A DNA stretch of 51,152 nt, taken from contig VXLM01000020.1 of assembly GCA_009841605.1 (NCBI GenBank), positions 53,738-104,889 of the forward strand. Reading direction: 5' to 3'. Origin of the DNA: Dehalococcoidia bacterium (GTDB lineage Bacteria > Chloroflexota > Dehalococcoidia > Lucifugimonadales > VXLM01). Positions 40,695 through 48,624 of this stretch are shown piece after piece. The translations under genes and the position numbers were made by a program. A model generated the notes under the pieces. The model did no database searches, was not told where the DNA came from, and saw only the letters and a program-made list of their open reading frames with translations. The first letter of the stretch is position 1. Each line of letters starts with the position of its first letter.

Positions 40695-41872
40695 ATCCTA
40701 CCGAATGTAGGAAGTGGATCGCCGATAAGCGGGCGGGCGTAGTCGAGAAATACGCTGGTCGGCATTCCCTCGGAATCGAGGAATTCGGCGGGCATCGTTT
40801 TGTGAGCGCCTGCCACTGGCTCGAGTGGAGTCAGCCCGGTCTCTGACTCATAGGGGTCGTCCCCAATACGGACTATCGAGACCATGCGACTCGTTTCGCC
40901 GTCCAGTGCATGTCGAACCGCAGCGCGGCCCACCTCCTCAGCCTCCCGTGCATCGACCGAAGACACGAGTTCAGCCATCGAACGCTGGATGGTTCCCGGC
41001 TGGTCGTACCGGACTCGAACTTTGAGGTGGTCGGTGACGAGCGTTGTCAGGTATCGGCCAGCGCCCTCGTGGTACTCGTTGCCGAAATCATCGACGTGGA
41101 GGGGTGTGCCGTCCCCGGTCAGAGGTCGGCTATCCTTATCACGGACGTTCTCTTGGATGACCGCGACCGCGAACCCGTACCGGCGATACGCACTTTCGAT
41201 TCCCGACAGGACTAGCGATGAGTCGAACCCCTTCTCCGGTGTGACGACCACGTGCGGCGCGTCTCGTTGCTCCCGCTTTCCGAGTACGGATGCCGCCGCC
41301 AGCCAGCCGGAGTCTCGACCCGCGACCTCGATCACGGTTATCGGCGCGGCAGGGCCCATCGCCTCGGCATCCCGGCCTGCCCCTTGTGTCGCCGCGGCTA
41401 CGAAGCGAGCCGCACTGCCGTAGCCGGGAGAGTGGTCGGTGCCGACGAGATCGTTATCGACGGTCTTGGGAACGAGGAACACCTTTAGATCGCGTCCTGC
41501 GTCCTTCGCCGCCGTGCCAACGGTCAACGCCGTCGACGCGGAGTCGTTCCCGCCGATGATGAGCCAGTGACTGATTTCCCGGCGTTCGATGAAGTCAATC
41601 ACTCGCGGCAATTCGCTATCGGAGAACTTCTTGCGTGTCGTCCCGAGGGCTGCGCCTGGGGCCATGGCGATGGACGGCCAAGTATTTGACGAGACCGCGG
41701 CAAGGTCTAATACGCGGTTGTCAAGAACACCTTCTGTCCCCCCATGAGCGCCGAATATTCCGGTGAAAGCTCCCGAATTCGCGGTCTCGTCGCACACTCC
41801 GAACAGGCTGCGGTTGATGACCGGCGTCGGGCCGCCCGACTGCATGACTAGAAGGTTCTTTGCCGGACTCAT
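40688..41872 (-). CDS. PPi-type 6-phosphofructokinase
   Basis: Phosphorylates fructose 6-phosphate in glycolysis; 394 residues from the ATG at 41872, which is supported by the family N-terminus VMQSGGPTPVINRSLFGV. The phosphate-donor loop reads GGNDS (107-111). ATP-type enzymes have GGDGS; an aspartate at the fourth position (D110) is the mark of pyrophosphate-type enzymes. The next motif is PKTVDND (135-141), with the lysine that also marks PPi use, and the catalytic base D139. The usual GGD aspartate is asparagine here, an unusual change in the metal-binding loop. GRDSGW near 185 matches the family. The gene follows a 53-residue membrane-protein gene by 10 bp on the minus strand. Confidence 0.85.
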   Translation of the reverse strand: MSPAKNLLVMQSGGPTPVINRSLFGVCDETANSGAFTGIFGAHGGTEGVLDNRVLDLAAVSSNTWPSIAMAPGAALGTTRKKFSDSELPRVIDFIERREISHWLIIGGNDSASTALTVGTAAKDAGRDLKVFLVPKTVDNDLVGTDHSPGYGSAARFVAAATQGAGRDAEAMGPAAPITVIEVAGRDSGWLAAASVLGKREQRDAPHVVVTPEKGFDSSLVLSGIESAYRRYGFAVAVIQENVRDKDSRPLTGDGTPLHVDDFGNEYHEGAGRYLTTLVTDHLKVRVRYDQPGTIQRSMAELVSSVDAREAEEVGRAAVRHALDGETSRMVSIVRIGDDPYESETGLTPLEPVAGAHKTMPAEFLDSEGMPTSVFLDYARPLIGDPLPTFGRIA

Positions 41873-41882
41873 TGCAGCCTTC

Positions 41883-42044
41883 CTAAAAGACGATTCCCGC
41901 CGCGATAGCGGCGGCAGCCATGATGACCAGTGCAACAACAGTCAATGGCATGGACTCGAACGTGATTGCTCCCAGGTACAGCAGCGGGAAGTCCACCGCC
42001 ATGACCCAAAGGGCGATCTGTTGTACCTTCGATTTACTGATCAT
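41883..42044 (-). CDS. 53-residue two-helix membrane protein
   Basis: A tiny hydrophobic protein starting MISKSKVQQIALWVMAVDF. It has two predicted membrane helices (about 8-26 and 33-53) with a short loop FESMP, and almost no polar domain. Its start codon shares one base with the TGA of the transporter gene upstream (TGATG), so it is translated by coupling with it, and the phosphofructokinase gene follows 10 bp later. Fixed placement between a transporter and a kinase suggests that it is a subunit or regulator of the transporter. Longer starts upstream lie within the transporter gene and are not preferred. No known family is recognised. Confidence 0.7.
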   Translation of the reverse strand: MISKSKVQQIALWVMAVDFPLLYLGAITFESMPLTVVALVIMAAAAIAAGIVF

Positions 42045-43675
42045 CAGGCGCCTCCCAAGAGGTTGATGATAACCCAAGCCTGCACTCCTGCTACGAGGAC
42101 CAAGATCAGGCAGTAAGGGATCGTCTTCATGAGCACCTCGCGCTCCCGGCCACCCAGGCCGACGACCGCCGTGCCGGCCATCACCTTCGACATGGCCACG
42201 GACGAGCCAAGGGAGCCTCCGATGGACTGCGTGGCCGCGATGGTCACGAGGCCAATGCCCAGCGCCGCAGCCGTCTCGACTTGAAGCGCGCCGAACATGG
42301 CGTTGGAGTTGGTGTTGCTGCCCGTCATGAAGGCCCCCAGCACACCTATGTACGGCGAGAATATCGGGAAGAGCGTACCGGTCCCCTTCGCGATGGCGGA
42401 GCCGAGCAGGGCAGTCATGCCCGTGTCCGTCATCACCAGCGCCATCATCACCATCGTCGCCACGCCGACGCTGTTCGAGATAACTTGCTCATAGGTCTTG
42501 CGGGCCGCAGGACGAAGGATTCCTCCTTTCCAGTGTCCGCGTATCCGGTATACGACGTAGGCGATCAGCAGGGAGGCTACGATCAGCGGGGCAGGGTGGT
42601 TCAACAGCTTGATCTTCGCATAGCCGTCTTGACCTTCAACGGCGAAGCCGAGCCCGGTTTCGGTCGGGGGGTAATCGAGCCCGAAGTACAGGTTCGCGCC
42701 GAATTCACGAACTGGTGGTAGCTGTGATAGAAGGCTCAGTCCAAACAGCAGGTAGTAGGGCAGAAAGGCGGTGTGGAATCCGATTCCCTCCGCTTTGGCG
42801 GCAGGTTCCGCCTCCGGTGGGTCATCGCCGTCGTTCTCGCCACGGAGCCCGAAGATAGGCAGGCGAAAAATCCACCAGCCCGCGACACACCCAATGAGGC
42901 CGCCAACGACCGATGCTACCTGGAACGCGCCGAGGAACGCCGTGATCCACAGTCCCAACGACATCGCCGCGCCCATCACCACGATGGCGAGCGCCCCGCG
43001 TCTCACCGAAGCGAAACCGCCCTGCAGATGCGCCACTGCGAACCCGGTCAAGATGGTCGGGAGAGCGAACATCGCCGCCATCTGGACGCCGAGAGCCCTC
43101 TCATCGAGGCCGCTCACGAGCTGGATCGTGTAGTACGAGGAGCCTAGCGAGCCGAAGGTCACCGCCCATGCGTGTCCGACGAGCGTGATGGCCACAGCCG
43201 TCGCGGGACGGAAACCGATCATCACCATGAAGGGGGCCACCACCGCTATTGGTAGGCCGAACCCCGCGACTCCCTGAATCAGCCCGGAGAATGCCCAGCC
43301 CACGACCAGCGCCTGCGCGAGCGGGTCGCGCACGAGTCCGGTTATCGTCCTGCCGATCACCGTAATGCCGTTTATGCGCTCGATGACGTTATACAGCATC
43401 ACCGACGTCCAGATGATGGTAAGGACGAACAGGCTGAGGCTCAGCCCCTTCGAACTGCCGATGGCAAGGACCTGCTCGTCGGCCCCGAAGACCAGAAGCG
43501 CGAGTCCTGCCGCGGCAAGCCATGCGACCGCCCCTGCCTTCGGCGCGCTCCACTTGAGCGCCGAGACGAGCATCGTAACGATGAGGATGGCTATGGGAAC
43601 GGCGGCGAGAACGACGTTGAGGACATTCAGTTCAGGGCCGGTGGAGGGCACGTGCCGTAAAGCTCCGTTTCCCAA
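42044..43675 (-). CDS. L-lactate permease family transporter
   Basis: A 543-residue secondary transporter with about 13 hydrophobic segments. LctP-family hallmarks are VVGWAFSGLIQGVAGFGLPIAVVAPFMVMIGFRP (the GxxGFGxPIxVxxP motif), VTFGSLGSSYYTI, TGSNTNSNAMFGALQ and QSIGGSLGSSVAMSKVMAGTAVVG. The family imports lactate, glycolate or other 2-hydroxy acids by proton symport. The first codon in the frame is TTG (43675), but a GTG at 43651 and later codons are alternatives; the leader after the promoter at 43691-43719 would be only about 10 bases. The 53-residue protein and PPi-phosphofructokinase follow in the same coupled operon. The FMN hydroxyacid oxidase at 32-33 kb could act on a substrate it brings in. 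Confidence 0.88.
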   Translation of the reverse strand: MGNGALRHVPSTGPELNVLNVVLAAVPIAILIVTMLVSALKWSAPKAGAVAWLAAAGLALLVFGADEQVLAIGSSKGLSLSLFVLTIIWTSVMLYNVIERINGITVIGRTITGLVRDPLAQALVVGWAFSGLIQGVAGFGLPIAVVAPFMVMIGFRPATAVAITLVGHAWAVTFGSLGSSYYTIQLVSGLDERALGVQMAAMFALPTILTGFAVAHLQGGFASVRRGALAIVVMGAAMSLGLWITAFLGAFQVASVVGGLIGCVAGWWIFRLPIFGLRGENDGDDPPEAEPAAKAEGIGFHTAFLPYYLLFGLSLLSQLPPVREFGANLYFGLDYPPTETGLGFAVEGQDGYAKIKLLNHPAPLIVASLLIAYVVYRIRGHWKGGILRPAARKTYEQVISNSVGVATMVMMALVMTDTGMTALLGSAIAKGTGTLFPIFSPYIGVLGAFMTGSNTNSNAMFGALQVETAAALGIGLVTIAATQSIGGSLGSSVAMSKVMAGTAVVGLGGREREVLMKTIPYCLILVLVAGVQAWVIINLLGGA

Positions 43676-43690
43676 GCGAGGAGTGACCGG

Positions 43691-43719
43691 ATTGTATTGA
43701 CGGGCCGGAAAGGTGTCAA
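43691..43719 (-). promoter_or_regulatory. Strong sigma-70 promoter of the transporter/phosphofructokinase operon
   Basis: On the minus strand a perfect TTGACA (43719-43714), a 17-bp spacer and TACAAT (43696-43691). It is one of the two best promoter matches in the window. Confidence 0.75.
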
Positions 43720-43747
43720 CTTGACCGCAAGGCCCGGCGATGCCGTA

Positions 43748-45400
43748 CTAGAGCGGCGGTCCAGCTAGCGGTCCAAGCATGGCCTCCCGAACGAGAGGAA
43801 TCGGCGGCGCGCCGAAGGACAGCAGCTTGTCGTGAAAGTCCTTCAGCGAAAAACTCTCTCCCACGCGCGCCTTGTAGTCCTCTCTCAGCTTCATGATCTG
43901 GAGCTTGCCAAGTGTGTAGTTTAGGTACATCGGGTCGTACGTGCCGCGCAAGGCCTCACGCTCTGCCGTCAGAGGTTCCAAGTAGGCCTGTTCCATGAAG
44001 AAGCGCTTTGCCTCTTCTAGGGTCATACCCTGCGTGTGCATCCTGATCGCACACAGGAACCGGCAGTTCCTGAGCAAAGCCTCCATGAGCTGCATGGCTT
44101 GCACGCGCTGATCGTTGCCTCCAAATCCTTGTTCGATCATCATCTCTTGGGTGTAGTGGGCCCAGCCGTCCCGGAATGAGTAGGCTCCGAACACCAGGCT
44201 CAGCTTGGACGAGGCGTTCTTCGAGTGCAGGTGGTGGACATAGTGTCCGGGGTAGGCCTCGTGTATGGACACGTTTTTAAGCAGGGGATAGTTGAAGCTG
44301 GAGAGCCACTCGTCCTTCTCCGCTTCCGTCCAAGATGCGTCGACCGGCGTGACGTAGTAGTACGCCTCGTCCGCCGTGGTCTCGAACGTGCCGGGCAGGT
44401 CCATAACCGCAAAGGCCCACCGCATGTACATGGGAGTCTCTTTTACTATGCACGCAACGTTGGACGGGATCGTGACGAGGTCATTCTCAAGTACGAACTG
44501 CCTTATGTCATCGAGAGTGCCCCTCGTCTCTGCCGTGAGCATCGAAGCAGCCGGATGGTTCTTCTTGGTCTCCTGCAGCAGGGACACCACGTCGCCTTCG
44601 GGCGATATGTCCGTCGCCAGTTTGCGGAGGTGAATGAGGTTGCGGTGGAGGTCCTGCTCCCCGATGCTTTCGAGACGGTCGATCGACAGGTCGACCATCT
44701 CGCCGTGTTCGAGCATCCACCTGAAATTGGTCGCACCGATGGCAAAGTCGGGAGGTGACGCTTCCAGCATCGTTCGCAGATGAGCGACGAACGACTCCAA
44801 CGCCGAGGAAGCTGTCCCGCGAGCCTCATCGAATCGCGAGAACGCCGTTCCCTCGACCAGTCCGGATACGTGCAGTGAGAGGTCGGTGTCGTAGAACGAC
44901 CTCATGCCCTCGTAAGCCTCGATGCTCGCCTCGATGACCGGTGCGCCGACTCCCGGGTCGAGTCCCGTTTGGAGCGCTTCCAGATAACCGGGAACCTTTT
45001 CAAGTGCCGCTGTCAGTGCCTCGACTCGCTCTCCTCGCGGCGCGTAGTCGCGTAGGATGTAGTTGCTTACGTCCACGTGTTCGAGGGCTTCCATTGGCCA
45101 TCGCTGATAGGTCTCCAGCTCGGTCAGGCGAAATTTCTCATCCCGAAGCGCCGAGATGAGAATTCGGCGGTCGAATTGGTGATTGTCGGAAAGGAGAGTC
45201 TCATCCAGACGGTGCAATTTAACGATGAAGGTTTCCACTTCTCGTACACGCCCTGCAATGGATGTTGGGGAGATGTCCGTCATCCCGCCGTCGTAGTCGT
45301 GCAGGCCCTCTTTCGAGGCGCGGTCGGGATAGAACTTCCACGTGGCGTTGAGGACTCGTCCAGCAATGTCGTCGAATTCCTGGTCGGCTGAGGAGAGCAC
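43748..45400 (-). CDS. DUF885-family protein, metallopeptidase-like
   Basis: A 550-residue protein of the DUF885 family, whose members are thought to be zinc peptidases. The zinc-like motif is HEAYPGHYVHHLHS (about residues 380-393), an HExxxGH variant, and further family patterns are RDGWAHYTQEMM and NYTLGKLQIMKLREDY near the C-terminus. There is no signal peptide, so it is cytoplasmic. The start is GTG at 45400, ten bases after the stop of the FAD oxidase gene, so both are likely in one transcript. A DUF885 protein linked to an amino-acid oxidase might release the oxidase's substrate from peptides, but this is speculation. Confidence 0.82.
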   Translation of the reverse strand: MLSSADQEFDDIAGRVLNATWKFYPDRASKEGLHDYDGGMTDISPTSIAGRVREVETFIVKLHRLDETLLSDNHQFDRRILISALRDEKFRLTELETYQRWPMEALEHVDVSNYILRDYAPRGERVEALTAALEKVPGYLEALQTGLDPGVGAPVIEASIEAYEGMRSFYDTDLSLHVSGLVEGTAFSRFDEARGTASSALESFVAHLRTMLEASPPDFAIGATNFRWMLEHGEMVDLSIDRLESIGEQDLHRNLIHLRKLATDISPEGDVVSLLQETKKNHPAASMLTAETRGTLDDIRQFVLENDLVTIPSNVACIVKETPMYMRWAFAVMDLPGTFETTADEAYYYVTPVDASWTEAEKDEWLSSFNYPLLKNVSIHEAYPGHYVHHLHSKNASSKLSLVFGAYSFRDGWAHYTQEMMIEQGFGGNDQRVQAMQLMEALLRNCRFLCAIRMHTQGMTLEEAKRFFMEQAYLEPLTAEREALRGTYDPMYLNYTLGKLQIMKLREDYKARVGESFSLKDFHDKLLSFGAPPIPLVREAMLGPLAGPPL

Positions 45401-45410
45401 TTGGGTAAGA

Positions 45411-46526
45411 CTACCTAAACCTGTCGAGCGTCAGGCCGTCAATCGGCGCGCTCAACGGTTTATTGAGGACGAGATCTGCCGTCACTCGTCCTATGCCCGT
45501 ACCAAGGAAGATACCCTGTCGACCGCCTCCGGTGGCAAGGTACACCCCCTCCCAGCCCGGGATGGGCCCAAGCAGCAATGCCTTGTCGGGAGTCACCGGA
45601 CGGAGGCAGGCCGTCTGCATGACGACCCGCGCGTCGGCGGTGTAGGGGAGCATGTGAGTCACCGAGTCCATGATCTCCGATCTGGCCTCCTCGGTCGTCC
45701 TCTCGTCGAAACCGACCTCCTCTTCCGTCGTGCCCGTCCACAGTAGCCCGTCGGGTTTGGAGGTCGCGTATTGTGACGACCACGAGATTGACCCCGGGAC
45801 CGGAGGGCCCGGCGCCCAGAGGCGCAATATCTGGCCTTTCAGCGGTTCAACGGGAATATCCACACCGAGCCACTTCGACATTTGGCCGATCCATGGCCCG
45901 GCGGCAAGGACCACGCGAGTTGTCGCGATTTCTCCATCGGCTAGGGTCACGGCGGTGACCCGACCGTGTTCTCGGCGAAATCCCGTAACCGTTCCGGTGC
46001 GGATCGTCATTCCTTGTCGCTCAGCGATCCGCGACAAGGCGAGCGTCAGTCGCTGCGGATGCAGGTTGGTGTTCCCCTCGGTGACGACCGCGCCTATCAC
46101 ATCTGGATTTATGCGCGGCTCGATTTCCAGCACGTCCTTCAAGTCCGCCCAACGCGCTGGAGTGCCGATCTCCATCTCCTGCCACGCCATGTTGGCCTTG
46201 GTGGCGCTGGCTTCTTCGTCCGTGAAGGCCAGGGAGATAACCGGCTTGGTGCGGTACTCGATATCGATGTCGTCCTCGTCGGACAGCACGTCCTTCAATT
46301 CCGCGTGAAGGACGGCGCTCAGGGCTGCAACGTGGTGGTTTGGCCCCGGACTTCCGCTTCGGCCAAGATGTCCGATACCTCCGTAGGCGAACCCTGATGC
46401 GTGACTGGCTACGTGGTCCCGTTCTACTACCGTGCACGAGAGGCCTTCTCGCGTCAGGTAGTAGGCGGTGACTATTCCCGCGATTCCGCCCCCGACTATG
46501 ACTGCGTCTGATTGTTTCGATGGCAC
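45411..46526 (-). CDS. FAD-dependent amino-acid/amine oxidase (DAO family), second copy
   Basis: A 371-residue paralogue of the oxidase at 16431-17549. Shared features are VIVGGGIAGIVTAYYLTREGL at the N-terminus (GGGIAG), the ASHASGFAYGGIG loop, the second FAD motif VLAAGPWIG, VPVEPLKGQILRL-type VEPLKGQILRL, and the C-terminal RPVTPDKALLLG and YLATGGGRQGIFLGTGIG. It belongs to the glycine/sarcosine oxidase group; substrate unknown. It starts with GTG at 46526, with AGAGG seven bases upstream. It precedes the DUF885 gene by 10 bp in one operon. The two oxidases are clearly related but diverged, so they probably act on different amines. Confidence 0.88.
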   Translation of the reverse strand: MPSKQSDAVIVGGGIAGIVTAYYLTREGLSCTVVERDHVASHASGFAYGGIGHLGRSGSPGPNHHVAALSAVLHAELKDVLSDEDDIDIEYRTKPVISLAFTDEEASATKANMAWQEMEIGTPARWADLKDVLEIEPRINPDVIGAVVTEGNTNLHPQRLTLALSRIAERQGMTIRTGTVTGFRREHGRVTAVTLADGEIATTRVVLAAGPWIGQMSKWLGVDIPVEPLKGQILRLWAPGPPVPGSISWSSQYATSKPDGLLWTGTTEEEVGFDERTTEEARSEIMDSVTHMLPYTADARVVMQTACLRPVTPDKALLLGPIPGWEGVYLATGGGRQGIFLGTGIGRVTADLVLNKPLSAPIDGLTLDRFR

Positions 46527-46597
46527 CTCAATGCCTCTCAGCTTGTAGCATCACGCTCGTGCCGTATTAGGCGGGAGAGAGTCCGGCAACGAAGGTA

Positions 46598-47902
46598 TCA
46601 CTCGCAGGTGTCCTGCCACTTGGCGAGCGTGATGTCGATCTGGATCGGATCGCCGTTGCGAATCAGGTCAAGCGTAATCCGGTCGCCGACCTTGAAATTG
46701 TTCACGTAAGAAAGAAGGTCCACCATGCTTTCCACAGGATTACCGTCAACACCCGTAACAATATCGCCGCGTCCACTTATCCCGCGGCCGCGGGCCATTA
46801 TTACGGCAAGGTAATCGTCTTTTATGCCTGCCGACGCGGCAGGACCACCTTCACATGCTTTTACGACATAAACCCCGGTGTCCACCGTAAGTTGGCCTGG
46901 CGAAACAGGCAGGTCTTCGATGTCGCGCCCGTTCAACCCCATCCATGGGCGTGTGAACTCACCCGGATTCTTGAGTTCGTTCAGAATCTGCATCACCGTG
47001 TTGCTGGCGACCGCGAAACCTACTCCGATCTGCACCCCGCTTTGGACCCTGACCGAGGAGTTGACCCCGATCACCTCTCCCTCGGCGTTCAGCAGCGGCC
47101 CTCCGGAGTTGCCGGGATTCAAAGCGGCATCGGTCTGAATCAAGTCGGTTATCGTCCGTCCGCCCGCCCCAGTGAATGAGTCTGCCCGCTGGATGCGTGA
47201 CTCTGATCTATCCTTGCCGCTCACGACTCCCACGCTTAGCGAGTTGCGATTCTCGTACGGGCTTCCGATAGCGATCGCCATCTCGCCGATAGAGACCTCA
47301 TCGGAGTCTGCGAAAGGAATTGGACGAATGTCGGAGACCGTGTCCGCGTCGACCTTCAGAACGGCGAGATCGTCGTGTTGTGAATGGCCCAGCTTGACGG
47401 CGGATAGCTCACGCCCGTCGCTTAGCCGTACGGTAATCTCACGGGCGCCCTCCACTACGTGGTCACTCGTAATGATGTGACCCTCGTCATCGACGAAAAA
47501 TCCGGATCCTGAGCCGTCACCGATCCTTCGGCCAAACTGCATGACGGTCTGCACCTCGACGACCGCCGGAGAGGCCGTCTCGAACACGGTTCTTACTATC
47601 TTCTCGTCATATAGGGGCGGCAGGTCTTTGTTGTCTTGGCCGATCTCGGTGAAGTAGGAAGGGAGATCGCTGCCATCCTGCGTGATCGCGGTGAACAGGA
47701 CCCACGCAAACCCGAACCCCACTGCCACCCCGGCCAGCGCCCACAAAACCGCCGGGTTCCCCCACTTGAAGCGAGTTAGCGTAGGTTGTAAGGCTTGTGT
47801 CCGGTTGGCCGCCGCTTTCTCTGCAAATGGCGGTCTCCCGTATGGAAGCGGTCTGCGGGTGAACATTAATGTGTTCGATGCCTCCCTATCCGAACCGGAC
47901 AT
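46598..47902 (-). CDS. HtrA/DegP-type membrane-anchored serine protease with PDZ domain
   Basis: Envelope quality-control protease of the S1C family, 434 residues. Cytoplasmic N-terminal tail (1-50), one membrane helix (about 51-70), a trypsin-like domain with H148 (SDHVVEG), D178 (HDDLAVLKV) and S266 (NPGNSGGPLLN), and one PDZ domain (about 318-427, GLNGRDIEDL to DITLAKW). The GSGFFVDDEGHIITSDHVV run is typical, though the usual TNxHVV reads TSDHVV. One PDZ domain and an N-terminal anchor make it like DegS or Gram-positive HtrA. The start at 47902 has no Shine-Dalgarno sequence; the ATG at 47866 is an alternative. A perfect 20-bp palindrome lies immediately upstream. Confidence 0.9.
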   Translation of the reverse strand: MSGSDREASNTLMFTRRPLPYGRPPFAEKAAANRTQALQPTLTRFKWGNPAVLWALAGVAVGFGFAWVLFTAITQDGSDLPSYFTEIGQDNKDLPPLYDEKIVRTVFETASPAVVEVQTVMQFGRRIGDGSGSGFFVDDEGHIITSDHVVEGAREITVRLSDGRELSAVKLGHSQHDDLAVLKVDADTVSDIRPIPFADSDEVSIGEMAIAIGSPYENRNSLSVGVVSGKDRSESRIQRADSFTGAGGRTITDLIQTDAALNPGNSGGPLLNAEGEVIGVNSSVRVQSGVQIGVGFAVASNTVMQILNELKNPGEFTRPWMGLNGRDIEDLPVSPGQLTVDTGVYVVKACEGGPAASAGIKDDYLAVIMARGRGISGRGDIVTGVDGNPVESMVDLLSYVNNFKVGDRITLDLIRNGDPIQIDITLAKWQDTCE

Positions 47903-47907
47903 CTACT

Positions 47908-47927
47908 GCGTTCAGTATACTGAACGC
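47908..47927. promoter_or_regulatory. Perfect 20-bp palindrome before the HtrA-type gene
   Basis: GCGTTCAGTATACTGAACGC is its own reverse complement over all 20 bases. It ends five bases upstream of the annotated htrA start and contains TATACT, usable as a -10 box for the minus strand. Position and symmetry fit an operator for a dimeric repressor, which would block transcription of the protease gene. Confidence 0.6.
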
Positions 47928-48150
47928 GCGGACGGCTATGCCACAGGCGAATTGCTGCAGGCCAACCGTCCTCACCGTTCAATCCGGCGTATCCTATCTC
48001 GATATAACGTGCCCTCGCCTTTGTGGTTAGAAGTGATTGCAAAGCGGGCTTTCGTGGACTCCCTCAGCGGCAAGACGCGGAGAAGAGACGTTCGCCTTGG
48101 TCCTTATTCATTTCCAACTGCAAATATTGCCTTTTTCAGTAATTCAGGGG

Positions 48151-48179
48151 TTGACAGCATCTATCATTCTCAATAGTAT
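48151..48179 (+). promoter_or_regulatory. Strong sigma-70 promoter of the HU gene
   Basis: Perfect TTGACA (48151-48156), a 17-bp spacer and TAGTAT (48174-48179). The transcript would begin near 48186. Confidence 0.75.
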
Positions 48180-48259
48180 CCCCTGCTAGACTGGCAAGAG
48201 TTAACACCTAGCCAGGTGGACTATCACCAAGGGGATCATGTTAAGGAGGACGGCACTCA

Positions 48260-48550
48260 ATGGCAGACCTTCGTAAGAGCGATATTGCGGCACAAGTTGC
48301 AGGCAAGCTGGGCGGATCAAAAGTAGAGGGCGAGCGCGCGTTGAACGCCGTCCTCAGTTCCATTCACGAGTCGCTGGCCGACGGCAACAAGGTTGTTCTC
48401 ACCGGCTTCGGCTCTTTCTCCGTCCGAGAAGTCAAGGCTCGGAAGGTCAAGTCTATTCGGGGCGGGCAGGCCGGTCAACTGATAACCGTTCCTGCCCACA
48501 AGCGTGTCGGATTCACCGCAGGCGCGGATCTCAACAAGGCCGCAGGCTAA
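48260..48550 (+). CDS. hup: HU-family DNA-binding protein
   Basis: Small dimeric nucleoid protein that bends DNA, 96 residues. The family pattern is complete: LRKSDIAAQVAGKLGGSK at the N-terminus, VVLTGFGSFSVREVKARK in the core, the flexible arm containing GGQAGQLITVPAHKRVGFTAG, and the final ADLNKAAG helix. The arm holds the conserved proline (VPAHKRV) that intercalates in DNA. A very strong AAGGAGG lies 10 bases before the ATG, in keeping with high expression. It is a single gene with its own promoter. Confidence 0.95.
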   Translation: MADLRKSDIAAQVAGKLGGSKVEGERALNAVLSSIHESLADGNKVVLTGFGSFSVREVKARKVKSIRGGQAGQLITVPAHKRVGFTAGADLNKAAG

Positions 48551-48624
48551 CTGCCGGACTCCGACTTAGCGCAGTTTTAGAGTGACGCAGTCGCCCGGGT
48601 AGTACGGCTATTTAAGCGTGACCG

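Larger units (their letters stand above)
47903..48259. other. Divergent intergenic region between htrA-like and HU genes
   Basis: About 357 bp with no convincing gene. It contains a 20-bp perfect palindrome at the htrA start, a near-consensus promoter for the HU gene with a leader of about 70 bases, and a small CACCT/AGGTG hairpin within that leader at 48205-48218. The rest (about 47930-48150) holds nothing I can name. Confidence 0.6.
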
